Source: Helicobacteraceae bacterium (lineage in GTDB: Bacteria > Campylobacterota > Campylobacteria > Campylobacterales > SZUA-545). From it: a DNA stretch of 32,478 nucleotides. The notes beneath the pieces were generated by a model. It was not told the DNA's origin. It ran no database searches and saw only the letters and a list, made by a program, of their open reading frames with translations. Every line of letters starts with the position of its first letter. The first letter of the stretch is position 1. The stretch spans positions 1-32,478 of the forward strand of contig JAIRWX010000069.1 in the NCBI GenBank assembly GCA_031268655.1, in the 5' to 3' direction. The translations under genes and the position numbers were made by a program. Shown piece after piece: positions 1 through 9,529 of this stretch.

Positions 1-224
1 AAATATTTTTGCTCATCTTTATAATAAAAAGCAAACGATAAACAAATGTTATAATCTTCAGTTTGCATGATTTTATTTGGTACTAATGTATTTTTATTAA
101 TATATTCAAAAACGTATTCGCTAATTTTATAATCAATACGAGGCCGTTTATACAATATTTCCAAACAAGGTGTTAAATCAAAATCATCAATGTCCCAAAG
201 TCTCGTTATTTTAAACATTTTCAT
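1..224 (-). CDS. hypothetical protein, truncated by left window edge (MKMFKITRLWDIDDFDLTPCLEILYKRPRIDYKISEYVFEYINKNTLVPNKIMQ...)
   Basis: Manual reverse translation: ATG at 222-224 (minus) preceded by GGAG; open reading frame to base 1 with no stop; very AT-rich. Confidence 0.55.
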   Translation of the reverse strand, partial: MKMFKITRLWDIDDFDLTPCLEILYKRPRIDYKISEYVFEYINKNTLVPNKIMQTEDYNICLSFAFYYKDEQKY

Positions 225-269
225 TATCTCCTTTTTACAAGAACGGAAAAATTGAACGTTCTCAGACTT

Positions 270-354
270 TGGTGCGGTCGGCGAGAGTCGAACTCGCACG
301 GGTCGCCCCGCCACCCCCTCAAGATGGTGTGTCTACCAGTTTCACCACGACCGC
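270..354 (-). tRNA. tRNA-Leu(GAG)
   Basis: Reverse complement GCGGTCGTGGTGAAACTGGTAGACAC..CCATC TTGAGGG GGTGG..GTTCGACTC..CGACCGCACCA; long variable arm, encoded CCA, anticodon GAG. Confidence 0.93.
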
Positions 355-443
355 GATAAAAGGCGCGATTATATGTAAGACGCGCTTAATTTAGGTTGCG
401 ACGACCCGTCCCGCCAAGCGGCGGGCGGCTTGCGCGAAAGGCG

Positions 444-782
444 CTATTGAAGCGCGGGGAAAAAGGCCGCAAACGGATTGGCATACAGCGCGATAATTGC
501 GAAAACAAGCGTATAGATAACCTGCGCTTCGATCATCGCAAGCGCGATAAACATCGTTACCAGCAGTTTGCCGCCCATTCCAGGGTTGCGCGCCGTGCCC
601 GCGATCGTAGCCGCCGCGGTATTGCCCATACCGATAGCGCCGCCAAGCGCCGCCAAACCAAGACCGACGACCGCCGCCAAAACGGAGTAAGCGGCGAAAG
701 TTTCGCCCGCGTTACCCTCTACCGCGCCAAACGCCGAGCACGCCAAGACGGCGAAAACGACAAAAACCTTTTTCATATTCAA
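444..782 (-). CDS. atpE: F0F1 ATP synthase subunit c
   Basis: Two TM helices with Gly-rich 'GLGLAALGGAIGMGN', 'ARNPGMGGKLL' loop and 'IALAMIEAQVIY' carboxylate helix; N-terminal leader as in Campylobacterota homologues. Confidence 0.93.
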   Translation of the reverse strand: MNMKKVFVVFAVLACSAFGAVEGNAGETFAAYSVLAAVVGLGLAALGGAIGMGNTAAATIAGTARNPGMGGKLLVTMFIALAMIEAQVIYTLVFAIIALYANPFAAFFPALQ

Positions 783-864
783 GACCTCCTACATATCGCT
801 TAACCCCGTTCGGCTTGCGTATCCCTACAAGGCGGTTAGCGACGTTATGCTACTTGAAAACGGC

Positions 865-2202
865 TTAACGCCGCTCGTTGATCAGATAGAGCCGTTTGCG
901 CTCGCCGCTGGTGGCGACGCCAAGCTGCTCGCGGTATTTTGTAACGGTGCGTCTGACCATCTTGACGGAAAACTTTGATTCGATTAGCTTTAGCAACTTC
1001 TGATCGCTCAGAGGCTTCTCTCTAGGTTCCTCTTTGACAAGCCTCGTCAGATAGTCCTTAATGGCGCGCGTCGAGGTTTCGTTCGCCTCGTCGATCGCTA
1101 TGCTAAAGAAACTTTTCAGCGCGAATACGCCGCGATCGCAGGCGAGATATTTGCCGCTTATGGCGCGGCTGACGGTGCTGGGGTTGCGCCCTAGATCCTC
1201 GGAGATATTCGCCAACTTCATCGGCGCGACGTCTGCGCCGTTTTTGAAAAAATCATATTGGCGCTCGACAATCATCAGCCCGATTTTTTTCAACGTTTTA
1301 CGTCGCATATCAACCGCGTCGATCAGATCGCGCGCCTCTTTGAGCTTGGCGCGAATAAACTCCTCCTTTTTCGCGTCGTTCGGCGCGTCGATCGCAAGTT
1401 TTGGATAGTAAGGGTCATTTAGCTCGACCTCCAACTCGCCGCCGTTTGTAAAGATGAAAATATCGGGGATAATCTGTCTGGAATCCTCCAGAAAGTCGAT
1501 CGCGGGCGGACTTTTCAGCCGCTTAAAGATCGCCATAGCTTCGCTAAAGCCCTCCTCTTTACAAAAAGAGGCCAAACGCTCCTTGTTGTAGATTAAGGTC
1601 TTGACCATCTGATAGGTTTTTTCGTCCGGATCGTAGTCTCGCAGCTGCCACATAAAGCATTCGCAAATATCCTTCGCTCCCGCGCCAGACGGCGAAAACC
1701 GCTCGAATCGCAGGCGGATCTTCTCCGCAAACTCCGCGCTTACGTCGTGCCGCGCCGCGATCTGCTCCATATCGCCGTCAAAAAAACCTTCCTCGTCGAT
1801 CGCGTTGACAATGGAGACGGCAATCGCCTTGCTCTGCGGCGTTGGAAAAAGGCGATCGGTAATCTGCTCGAATAGCGCGTCATAGAGCGATTTCTGATAA
1901 AGGGCGGTGGCTTCGATCACGTCGGAGATCGATTTTTTTTGCGCGTCTTTTTTGTAGTAGTTGTCGTCGGCGCCTAAAAAATCTTCGTCCTCGATACGAT
2001 CGCTCGCTTCGGGGTCGTGTTCGTCGTATGAGATCTCCTGATTTGGCGCTACGCGCAAAAAAGGATTGGCTTCGGCTTCCGTTCTAAGACGGGATTCTAA
2101 ATCCGTTACGGGACATTGCAGCAGCGGCAGCCAGTTTCTCATGGTCGCGCTCAAACGGCATTTTGTTTGCTGGTCTTGCCGCGATTTGACCCTCAAGCTC
2201 AT
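865..2202 (-). CDS. rpoN: RNA polymerase sigma-54 factor RpoN
   Basis: 'QCPVTDLESRLRTEAEANPFL', 'NPSTVSRAISGKYLACDRGVFALKSFFS', terminal RpoN-box-like 'VKMVRRTVTKYREQLGVATSGERKR'; start revised to MSLRVKSRQ, overlapping the lptB stop by 4 nt. Confidence 0.93.
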   Translation of the reverse strand: MSLRVKSRQDQQTKCRLSATMRNWLPLLQCPVTDLESRLRTEAEANPFLRVAPNQEISYDEHDPEASDRIEDEDFLGADDNYYKKDAQKKSISDVIEATALYQKSLYDALFEQITDRLFPTPQSKAIAVSIVNAIDEEGFFDGDMEQIAARHDVSAEFAEKIRLRFERFSPSGAGAKDICECFMWQLRDYDPDEKTYQMVKTLIYNKERLASFCKEEGFSEAMAIFKRLKSPPAIDFLEDSRQIIPDIFIFTNGGELEVELNDPYYPKLAIDAPNDAKKEEFIRAKLKEARDLIDAVDMRRKTLKKIGLMIVERQYDFFKNGADVAPMKLANISEDLGRNPSTVSRAISGKYLACDRGVFALKSFFSIAIDEANETSTRAIKDYLTRLVKEEPREKPLSDQKLLKLIESKFSVKMVRRTVTKYREQLGVATSGERKRLYLINERR

Positions 2203-2936
2203 AGCTTGTAGTCTTCTCCTAAATAGTGGCGAATTACCCTCGGATCGCGCCCGACCGCCTCCGCTTTGCCGCTGGCTATAACGCCGCCCTCGTGAAGCAC
2301 GTAAGCGGTATCGCATACGCCCAGCGTTTCGCGCACGTTGTGATCGGTGATCAAAACGCCGATGTTTTGAGAGCTGAGAAAACGAATCATTTTCTGAAGA
2401 TCCGCCACCGCGATCGGATCGACCCCCGCGAACGGCTCGTCCAGCAAAATAAACTTTGGCTTCGCCACCAAAGCGCGCGCTATCTCAACGCGCCGCCGCT
2501 CGCCTCCCGAGAGATTAACGCCCTTTCTGGCGCGTATATGTTCGATATTAAACTGTTCCAACAGCGTCTCGACGCGCTTTGCCCGCTCCTCTTTAGCGCC
2601 GATAAAAGCCAGCTCCGCCGCAAGATATAAATTATCCTCGGCGCTTAACTCCTTGAAAATGCTGCTCTCTTGCGGCAGATAGCCGATTCCAAGCTTAGCC
2701 CGTTTATGCAAAGAGAGTTTGGATATTTCCCGATCGTCCAGCCACACCTCGCCGCTCGTCGCGGGAACAAGCCCGCAAATAATGTAAAAGGTGGTCGTTT
2801 TGCCCGCGCCGTTAGGTCCTAGCAATCCGACTATCTGCGAGCTTTGCACCTCGATCGTTACGCTACGCAAAATCTCGGAGGATTTGTAGCGTTTCGCCAG
2901 ATTAAAGCCTTTAAGCGCGTGCGTTTCATTCGTCAT
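2199..2936 (-). CDS. lptB: LPS export ABC transporter ATP-binding protein
   Basis: Walker A GPNGAGKTT, signature LSGGERRR, Walker B FILLDEPFAGVDP, 'ITDHNVRETL' typical of LptB; adjacent to rpoN. Confidence 0.95.
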   Translation of the reverse strand: MTNETHALKGFNLAKRYKSSEILRSVTIEVQSSQIVGLLGPNGAGKTTTFYIICGLVPATSGEVWLDDREISKLSLHKRAKLGIGYLPQESSIFKELSAEDNLYLAAELAFIGAKEERAKRVETLLEQFNIEHIRARKGVNLSGGERRRVEIARALVAKPKFILLDEPFAGVDPIAVADLQKMIRFLSSQNIGVLITDHNVRETLGVCDTAYVLHEGGVIASGKAEAVGRDPRVIRHYLGEDYKL

Positions 2937-3333
2937 ATAGGTTCGCCACGCGCTTATCGCCGTCGAGATCGATATGGATTTTGATATACGACGCGCCGCC
3001 TTTTTGCAGATAGTCCTCGACCGCTTTGTCCGCCCACTCGATAAAGTTCCAGCCGCTCTCGAGCGTATCTTGCAGCCCTCTGGCGAAAAAGGCTTCGCCG
3101 CCTACGCGGTAGAGATCGAAATGGCGCAGATTCGGCGCGTATTCGTGCATGATCCCAAAACTAGGCGAGGCGGCTTCGGTTAAACCAAGTTGCAGGGCAA
3201 ACCGCTTGACAAAAGTTGTTTTGCCCGCGCCCAGAACGCCGCTTAACAACGCTATGCCCTCTTTACGGCTTGCAAGCAACCAACGGCAGATCGGATCAAA
3301 ATCTTCGGGGTTTTCCGCAATCGTTCGCGTCAT
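2926..3333 (-). CDS. tsaE: tRNA threonylcarbamoyladenosine biosynthesis ATPase TsaE
   Basis: 'LLSGVLGAGKTTFVKRFALQLG', 'SPSFGIMHEYAP...HFDLYRV', 'FIEWADK'. Confidence 0.93.
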   Translation of the reverse strand: MTRTIAENPEDFDPICRWLLASRKEGIALLSGVLGAGKTTFVKRFALQLGLTEAASPSFGIMHEYAPNLRHFDLYRVGGEAFFARGLQDTLESGWNFIEWADKAVEDYLQKGGASYIKIHIDLDGDKRVANLYDE

Positions 3334-4313
3334 AGTTTTGAACTAACCTCCACGATCTGCTCTAGTTTCGCGCGCGCCTTGCCCGATTCGATCGTCTCTT
3401 TGGCTATCTCGATTCCCTCTTTGATATCCCGCGCCATACCGACCACCTCTAAAGCGATCGCCGCGTTTAGGTATATAACGTCGCGTTGCGCTTCGCTGGA
3501 CTCGCCTTTGAATATGTCGCGCGTAATCTGAGCGTTGAATTGAGCGTCCGATCCGCGTAAAGCCTCCAGAGGAGCGCGGATCAATCCAAAATGGCTCGGA
3601 TCGATCTCGTAAAGATGGATCGCGTTTCCGATCAGTCGCGCCGCGCAAGAGGGTCCAGAAAGCGTCAATTCGTCCACGCCGCCGTCGCCGCATATAACCG
3701 CCGCCGACGTTGATCCCATCTTTTTAAGCGTTTCGGCTAAGATTGGCGCGAGCGAGCGATCGTAAACGCCGATACACTGCTTATTCACGCCCGCCGGATT
3801 GGTCAGCGGTCCTAAAATGTTGAAAATTGTGCGATGATCCAGACTCTTCCTGATCGGCATAATATGTTTCAACGCGGGGTGGTGGTTTTGCGCGAACATA
3901 AAGACAAAACCTGTCGCCTCGAGCAGTTTGACCTGCTGATCGGGTTTGAGGTTCAGCGAGACGCCAAGCGCTTCCAGCGCGTCGGCGCTGCCGGATTTGC
4001 TGGTAATCGAGCGGTTGCCGTGTTTCGCCACATAGCCGCCCGCCGCGCATACGACGAGGCTCGACGTGGTGGAGATGTTAAACGAGTAACTTTTATCGCC
4101 GCCGGTGCCTACCACGTCCATAAGTTTGCCAAGTAGCGACGGATCAAAGTCTAATCGTATCGCGTGCGATCGCATCACTTCCGCGGCGGCGGCGATCTCG
4201 TCGGCGGTTTCGCCGCGCTCAAACAATTCGCGCAACATTATCTGCGCTTCCTCGAAAGCCAGCTCGTTTCTGAAGAGTTTGTCAAACTGCGCTTTGGTCT
4301 CTTGATAGGTCAA
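3330..4313 (-). CDS. trpD: anthranilate phosphoribosyltransferase
   Basis: 'DVVGTGGDKSYSFNISTTSSLVVCAAGGYVAKHGNRSITSKSGSADALEALG', 'FNILGPLTNPA', 'GDGGVDELT'. Confidence 0.96.
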   Translation of the reverse strand: MTYQETKAQFDKLFRNELAFEEAQIMLRELFERGETADEIAAAAEVMRSHAIRLDFDPSLLGKLMDVVGTGGDKSYSFNISTTSSLVVCAAGGYVAKHGNRSITSKSGSADALEALGVSLNLKPDQQVKLLEATGFVFMFAQNHHPALKHIMPIRKSLDHRTIFNILGPLTNPAGVNKQCIGVYDRSLAPILAETLKKMGSTSAAVICGDGGVDELTLSGPSCAARLIGNAIHLYEIDPSHFGLIRAPLEALRGSDAQFNAQITRDIFKGESSEAQRDVIYLNAAIALEVVGMARDIKEGIEIAKETIESGKARAKLEQIVEVSSKL

Positions 4314-4558
4314 GCGATTTCCTTAATATAGTCGTTTTGAGCCGCTTTTGGGATATTGCGCGCAGTCGGCACGGCGAGCGTTTCATAACGTTTCGCGCGC
4401 TCGAAAAACCTCAGCTCGATCACGTCGCCGACTTTCACTACGCGGCTCGGCTTGATCGGCGCGCCGTTAATCAAAACGGCGTTGTGCGTTATCATATCCT
4501 GCGCGATAGCGCGTCTTTTTACAAGATTAACGACGCTTAAAAACAGATCGATCCGCAT
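4310..4558 (-). CDS. S4-domain RNA-binding protein (HslR/RqcP-like)
   Basis: 'MRIDLFLSVVNLVKRRAIAQDMITHNAVLINGAPIKPSRVVKVGDVIEL' is a canonical S4 domain. Confidence 0.88.
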   Translation of the reverse strand: MRIDLFLSVVNLVKRRAIAQDMITHNAVLINGAPIKPSRVVKVGDVIELRFFERAKRYETLAVPTARNIPKAAQNDYIKEIA

Positions 4559-4730
4559 TCGCGCCTCCCTTAAATGGGATTCTAGCCGCTGAATACTTTA
4601 AGTAATGGATTGGTTTTTGCTTGTTTGGGCGCTTTTTCGCCTACGCGATCGAATTATCATATTATTCGCGCAACTTCATATAATCAACGTCAAATTACAG
4701 CGGATACATATCCATCAATTACATTATAGC

Positions 4731-5595
4731 TTACGCGCCGCTTTTACGTCTGTTGTCCTCCTTGCACAACATTTGACAATTTCCAGCGACAGTTTTACCG
4801 CCCTTGCTCCACGGCGTGATGTGGTCGGCGCACCATAGCCGTTATACAACTTACCCCAATTCACGCCTTTCATTTCTTTGCGGTAATTCTTGAAAGTATG
4901 TTCCACCCATTCAATAACCGCCCTGAAATACAGCCGCAACTCTGATCGTGCTGGCGCTGGCTCATATACTCTTCAATCTTGCCACGGCTTAACCAGTCCA
5001 ACGCTCTTTCTAACTAGTCTTGTCGTATCGGACTACCAACCACATATTTTTCCGCCAAGCCTTTCGCTGGGGCGTTCGATTTTGAAAACTTCAACTTTGC
5101 GTCCGAAAGCCAAGGACCCGTATAAATTGCATTGCGAAGTTCTTGTGCAGTCAGTTTCTCGCCCGCAATGTTAATAATCTTAAACCAATCCAACTTTTCC
5201 TTGTCCGTGCCATCGCAAAAGTAGATTTGTAGCGGGTAGTTTAAGATTTGTTCTTGTTCCTCGCCCGTCAAATTATGAAAAGCGTAAGGATTGCCGTCAA
5301 ATTCCACCGAAAAATCGCCCTTGATATATTGGCAAAAAGAAATCGTGCGTTGTTGCCCGTCCATTACCTCGTAACCGCCGTCATCACGCGCCACCCAATA
5401 CATCACATTCAGCGGAAAACCCTTGCGAATAGTCCGCACCACCTCGTTGCGTTGCTCGTCCTTATAGACGAACTCCCGTTGATAGGCGGGGCGAATATCA
5501 AGTTTACCGCCATAACCTACTACGCCCGCTTCGGCGTTATCGATATAACCATTAACCACTTCGCGTACTGTTATCTGTTTTAGTTCAATTTTCAC
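4731..5595 (-). pseudogene. DUF262/ParB-like nuclease with C-terminal HNH domain, disrupted
   Basis: N-terminal DUF262 ('RPAYQREFVYKDEQRNEVVRTI', 'EVMDGQQRTISF') stops at TAG 5014-5016; homologous-looking sequence continues in frame (LERALDWLSRGKIEEYMSQRQHDQ), shifts frame ([37 protein letters not shown]), then in a third frame has HNH-like '[33 protein letters not shown]'. Confidence 0.85.
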
Positions 5596-6655
5596 TTTAA
5601 GCCCTTTCGTTTAATTACTATTCGCGAATACGGGCAATTCGTTTTGCCATTCTTTGTTATCGAAACATCAGTTCGTCCACGATAGTTTCGCGTTACACCC
5701 AATGTTTTACCTAAATCACCAAATGGTATGCCCACGATTTCAAACTGGTCGGGATTAAACTTGTCTAGGAATGCGTCAGGAACGCCCATGCAGCCATCAT
5801 AGTCATATGGTATTTCAGCAGTCTTTTTAACATCAATGCCATTAAAATTATCGTAGCGTGGGTATTCTTCAGGCGAATATTTTTTATATAATGTCAAAAA
5901 CTCGTGGCGTTTTGTGGTATCAAGATTTGTAACCCAACCAATGTTTCCGAATTTCTTCATAGTGTTGTCGGGTTGCATAAATTGTTTTGCTCGTCCATAG
6001 CCAAGCCATAACTTATTGTCCTTGATTAACTTAAAAACTTCCTTATAATGAAGCGCCGTATCTGGGGCGATTATTACGAACTTTTTATCGTATTCCATTA
6101 ATTGCGCAATATATTCACGAAATAACGAAAAAGGCGGATTAGTGGTAACCACGTCAGACTGTTTAAGAAGTTCTACGCACTCGTCGCTTCGGAAGTCGCC
6201 ATCGCCGTCAAGATAAGTTAGGATTTTAGAATTACCGCCACTTTTAAGCGTAGCCTTTTCCTGCTCCAACATTTTTTCAACATCGGTTATATCAATACTT
6301 CCGTTACCGTCCACATCTGCAATTTGGTCGAGTTCGATTTTATAGGTGTGATTTGCATATTTTTCATACCTTTATGCTTTATCGGCATGTCGTCGCCAAA
6401 TAGCGATAATTGCGTATTGGCGATAGGGCTGGGGTCGTAGCAGGTCGCTATCAGTTTCTTTAAGCCCAACTGGTTAAAGTTCATCGCAAAATACTTGAAA
6501 AAGTTGCTTTCAAAAGGGTCGTCGCAATTACAAAAAACCGCCTTATCTTTAAGCTGGTCTTTATAGTGTCGCAATTCGTTTTCAATATCGGCGAGTTGCG
6601 TATAAAACTCGTCGTTCTTCGCATTTTTTGCCGTTTGTAACGATGATGTTGCCAT
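5592..6655 (-). pseudogene. EcoRI-type adenine-specific DNA methyltransferase, frameshifted (ORFs 6287-6655 and 5592-6314)
   Basis: N part 'NAKNDEFYTQLADIENELRHYKDQLKDKAVFCNCDDPFESNFFKYFAMNF', C part 'SDVVTTNPPFSLFREYIAQLMEYDKKFVIIAP' (NPPF motif); the two parts join if one base is restored near 6367-6369 (..KHKG-YEKYANHTYKIELDQIADVDGNG..). Confidence 0.85.
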
Positions 6656-7035
6656 TTCCTAGATTATATCATAAAACAAAACGCGCCATTATTTGTATTG
6701 TAAATAAATCGCCAATCTTAAACTCTGCCCATTTTTTAAAAGACGCAACCTATACGCCCGCAATACGAAACGCTTGATAACGACGAAATATTTGAGTATA
6801 ATCAAATAACTATGGGCGATCATAGCGCGCAACGCCGATCAAAAGTTTTATGTTACGGCTGGCTACTTGTTGTCTGTAACTTGAACGCGCCGAATGGCTG
6901 TTTGAAGCCGCTGAAATTGACGGAAAGAAACAAACGTCGGTTTGGCGCTTGCGAACCTAACATTAGAAGGCAAAAACTTACTTTAACGCTTAAAAAGCCC
7001 TCTGATATGTTACCAAACGCGCCAAAGGGCACTTA

Positions 7036-7110
7036 TGGCTCCGGATGCTGGATTCGAACCAGCGACCAAGCGATTAACAGTCGCCTACTCTACCGCTGAG
7101 CTAATCCGGA
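7036..7110 (-). tRNA. tRNA-Asn(GTT)
   Basis: Reverse complement TCCGGATTAGCTCAGCGGTAGAGTAGGCGACTGTTAATCGCTTGGTCGCTGGTTCGAATCCAGCATCCGGAGCCA; GTT anticodon, encoded CCA. Confidence 0.96.
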
Positions 7111-7309
7111 ATGTTTTGAAAGCGAAATCATACACGCTATAAGATTAAATATCAATAACGCGCTTGGCGGGAATATCGCTAAACGGGCGCGTCGGCATTC
7201 GGCTTAAACGAATCTTAACCTCTTTTGATAACGGCTCTTTGCGCTGGAAAAATTTTGCTATAATAATTGATCCTCTATTACCATTACTTGCCCAACAAGG
7301 AGTATTAAC

Positions 7310-7492
7310 ATGAGCGAATATAGAGGCTTTGGCGAAGGCAAGACGATAGACGAAATCGCTAAAATTTTAGGCGTTACCAGAGAGCAGGTCAAGCAGATCG
7401 AGGCGCAGGCGCTTAGAAAACTAAAGCGGATACTGCTAAATCACCCGCTTAGAGACGATCTCGCGTCGTTTATTTTTCGTCGCAGAGCTTAA
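7310..7492 (+). CDS. stand-alone sigma-70 region-4-like HTH miniprotein
   Basis: 60 aa; 'KTIDEIAKILGVTREQVKQIEAQALRKLKRIL' closely matches sigma70 region 4.2; TATAAT at about 7258-7263 upstream and AAGGAG RBS. Confidence 0.8.
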   Translation: MSEYRGFGEGKTIDEIAKILGVTREQVKQIEAQALRKLKRILLNHPLRDDLASFIFRRRA

Positions 7493-7599
7493 ACTTGCCG
7501 CGATCCGCCCCGCTTCAAAGCGTCGCGCCTGTTTTCCGCGCTAAAGGAAACCGCGCCGCATAGCGGGGACGACTCGCCTTGAAACGCTATCCAGCCGCT

Positions 7600-7756
7600 A
7601 AACCAAAACGGTTTGCCTACTCGCGGCGCGAGCGGCTTGATCGCGTTTAACGTTGCGTCGGCGGCGCGCCGAAGCCGAAGCAAACAAACTTTTATCGCGC
7701 AGGACGCGCGCGATCCCCGCTTGAACGCCAAGGCGGCGAAACCAAAACGGTTTGCC
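7600..7756. repeat. pair of related intergenic repeats, identical 18-mer AAACCAAAACGGTTTGCC at 7600-7617 and 7739-7756
   Basis: Exact 18-bp identity, with weaker similarity extending upstream (CTTGAA..CGC.A..C.GC.GC); the second copy lies in a GGCGGC(g)AAACC-AAAAC-GGTTTGCCGCC hairpin. Confidence 0.6.
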
Positions 7757-7762
7757 GCCTTA

Positions 7763-9427
7763 TTATGCCTTAAACTGCGCCAGAGTCGCGTTGACCTCGT
7801 CTGAAAGCGCTCTCACTTTTTTAACTCCGTCGGAGGCGTTTGAGGCGGATTCGTTGTTGCGATCGGTCATCTGCGCTATGTTTTCAACGTTTTTGGCTAT
7901 ATCTTGGCTTGCAAGGCTTTGTTCCTTGAGCGCGTTGGATATTTCGTCTATCGCGTCGCTTACCTTATTGGCGCTATTTTTGATAGTCTGCATTTTATCG
8001 CCGGCCTCTCGCGTAAGGTTTTTGCCCTGTTCCACCTGTCTTACCACTTTGTCCATCACCTCCACCGCTTCGTTTGCGGAGGCTTGAATTTTGCTGATCA
8101 TGGCGGTAATATCGTCGACTGATTTAGCCGTGCGTTCGGCTAATTTGCGCACCTCGTCGGCGACGACGGCAAAGCCTCTGCCCTGATCGCCCGCTCTAGC
8201 CGCTTCGATAGCGGCGTTTAGCGCCAGCAGATTGGTCTGATCGGCTACGTCTTTGATTACCTGAACGACCGCGCTGATCTGTCTTGATTCTTCGCCGAGC
8301 GCCTGAATAACGCCGGAGGTTTGCGTAACCACCTCTACCGTGGCGCTCATTTCGCCGGCGGTTTTTTCGATAACCTGTCTGCCCTGTTCGGAGACCTCGC
8401 CCGCGTTTCGCGCCAGCTTTTGAGCGTCGTTGGCGTTGCCCGCGACGGAACTGATGCTTACGCTCATCTGCTCGACGCTCGCCGCCATCGAGCTTGTGGC
8501 GGAGCTTTGCGCTTGCGAGCCTTGCGCGACGCTCTCCGCGACCTGCGAAAAACTTGTTACCTCTTTATTGACCAGATCGACTTTCTCTTGAACGGTTACG
8601 ACCGAACGCTGAATCTTTTCCATCATACGATCAAACGCGGCGACCATTTCGCCTATCTCGTCTTTTGATTTATAATTAACGCGAAGTTTCAGATCCTGAT
8701 CGGTGGCGACCTGAACAAGCGTATCTCTAGCGCGCCCGATCGGTTTGACGACTGAAGAGTAAAGGGAGTAGACGAATACGACGACTACCACGATGATCGC
8801 CAAGGTTAAGACGCCAAGAAATACAATCGCCGAGCTGTTTCTGCTCTCGGCGGCGGCGACCACGTTATTGGTAATCTCTTCGTTTGCCTTTACGAACTTT
8901 CCCGTCAGCTCCATAATAGCTTGCGTAGTGTTTCTGCGCGCCAGATTGCCTTCGGTAACCTCGCCGTATATCGCCTGCAAAGCCGCCTCGCTAGGCTGTC
9001 TAAGCGCGGAGTCGATTTGCCGTACAACGTCTCGATCCTGCGCAGACCATTTCTTAAACGAGTCGCCAAGAACGCCCCAATCGCCTTTCAGATATTCCGA
9101 AACCGGCTCGACGGTTACGTAATCAACCAGCGCATTATCGGCGCTCTCGATCAGCTTGCCCAGTAAGGCGTTGATCGTTCTTAACTCTTCAAGCTGCTCT
9201 CTGTAAGGCAAGCGAGAGAGACTCGCGACTTGATACGAGCGTCTCGTCAAATCGATAACTCTCTTCTCAAACTCCATAATATGAATAACCTTCTTCAGTC
9301 TGACGCTTCGCATATTGTCCATAGTGGCTAAATTGCTAAAAGCGATTTGTATGCCAATGCCCCCAACCGCGATCAGACTGACAACGCTCAGAATCAGCAC
9401 TATTAACAGCTTGTGCTTTACTAACAC
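7763..9427 (-). CDS. methyl-accepting chemotaxis protein
   Basis: N-terminal TM and periplasmic helical domain, HAMP ('[36 protein letters not shown]'), signaling tip '[44 protein letters not shown]'. Confidence 0.96.
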   Translation of the reverse strand: MLVKHKLLIVLILSVVSLIAVGGIGIQIAFSNLATMDNMRSVRLKKVIHIMEFEKRVIDLTRRSYQVASLSRLPYREQLEELRTINALLGKLIESADNALVDYVTVEPVSEYLKGDWGVLGDSFKKWSAQDRDVVRQIDSALRQPSEAALQAIYGEVTEGNLARRNTTQAIMELTGKFVKANEEITNNVVAAAESRNSSAIVFLGVLTLAIIVVVVVFVYSLYSSVVKPIGRARDTLVQVATDQDLKLRVNYKSKDEIGEMVAAFDRMMEKIQRSVVTVQEKVDLVNKEVTSFSQVAESVAQGSQAQSSATSSMAASVEQMSVSISSVAGNANDAQKLARNAGEVSEQGRQVIEKTAGEMSATVEVVTQTSGVIQALGEESRQISAVVQVIKDVADQTNLLALNAAIEAARAGDQGRGFAVVADEVRKLAERTAKSVDDITAMISKIQASANEAVEVMDKVVRQVEQGKNLTREAGDKMQTIKNSANKVSDAIDEISNALKEQSLASQDIAKNVENIAQMTDRNNESASNASDGVKKVRALSDEVNATLAQFKA

Positions 9428-9529
9428 TTTCTTCTCCTTGCTTGTCTCAAAAATCGGGTAATTGTATCAGATTTATTTAGTTATGCGTTAATTGTTCTTG
9501 CTTTACTCGCGGCGCTCTTGCGCGTCCCG

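Noticed and set aside
396-803. 135-aa plus-strand ORF
   Set aside because: Antisense to atpE; low-complexity Arg/Lys-rich translation typical of a shadow ORF in GC-rich coding DNA.
5014-5016. Possible stop-codon readthrough or TAG recoding in the DUF262 gene
   Set aside because: The same gene also carries a frameshift and a deletion, so pseudogenisation explains the stop better than recoding.
6812-7099. 95-aa plus-strand ORF ending GCWIRTSDQAINSRLLYR
   Set aside because: The C-terminus is the well-known artefact of translating antisense through a tRNA (tRNA-Asn at 7036-7110); no recognisable domain in the rest.
7489-7731. 80-aa minus-strand ORF between the sigma4 miniprotein and the MCP
   Set aside because: No domain; it covers the intergenic repeat and is better described as repeat DNA.
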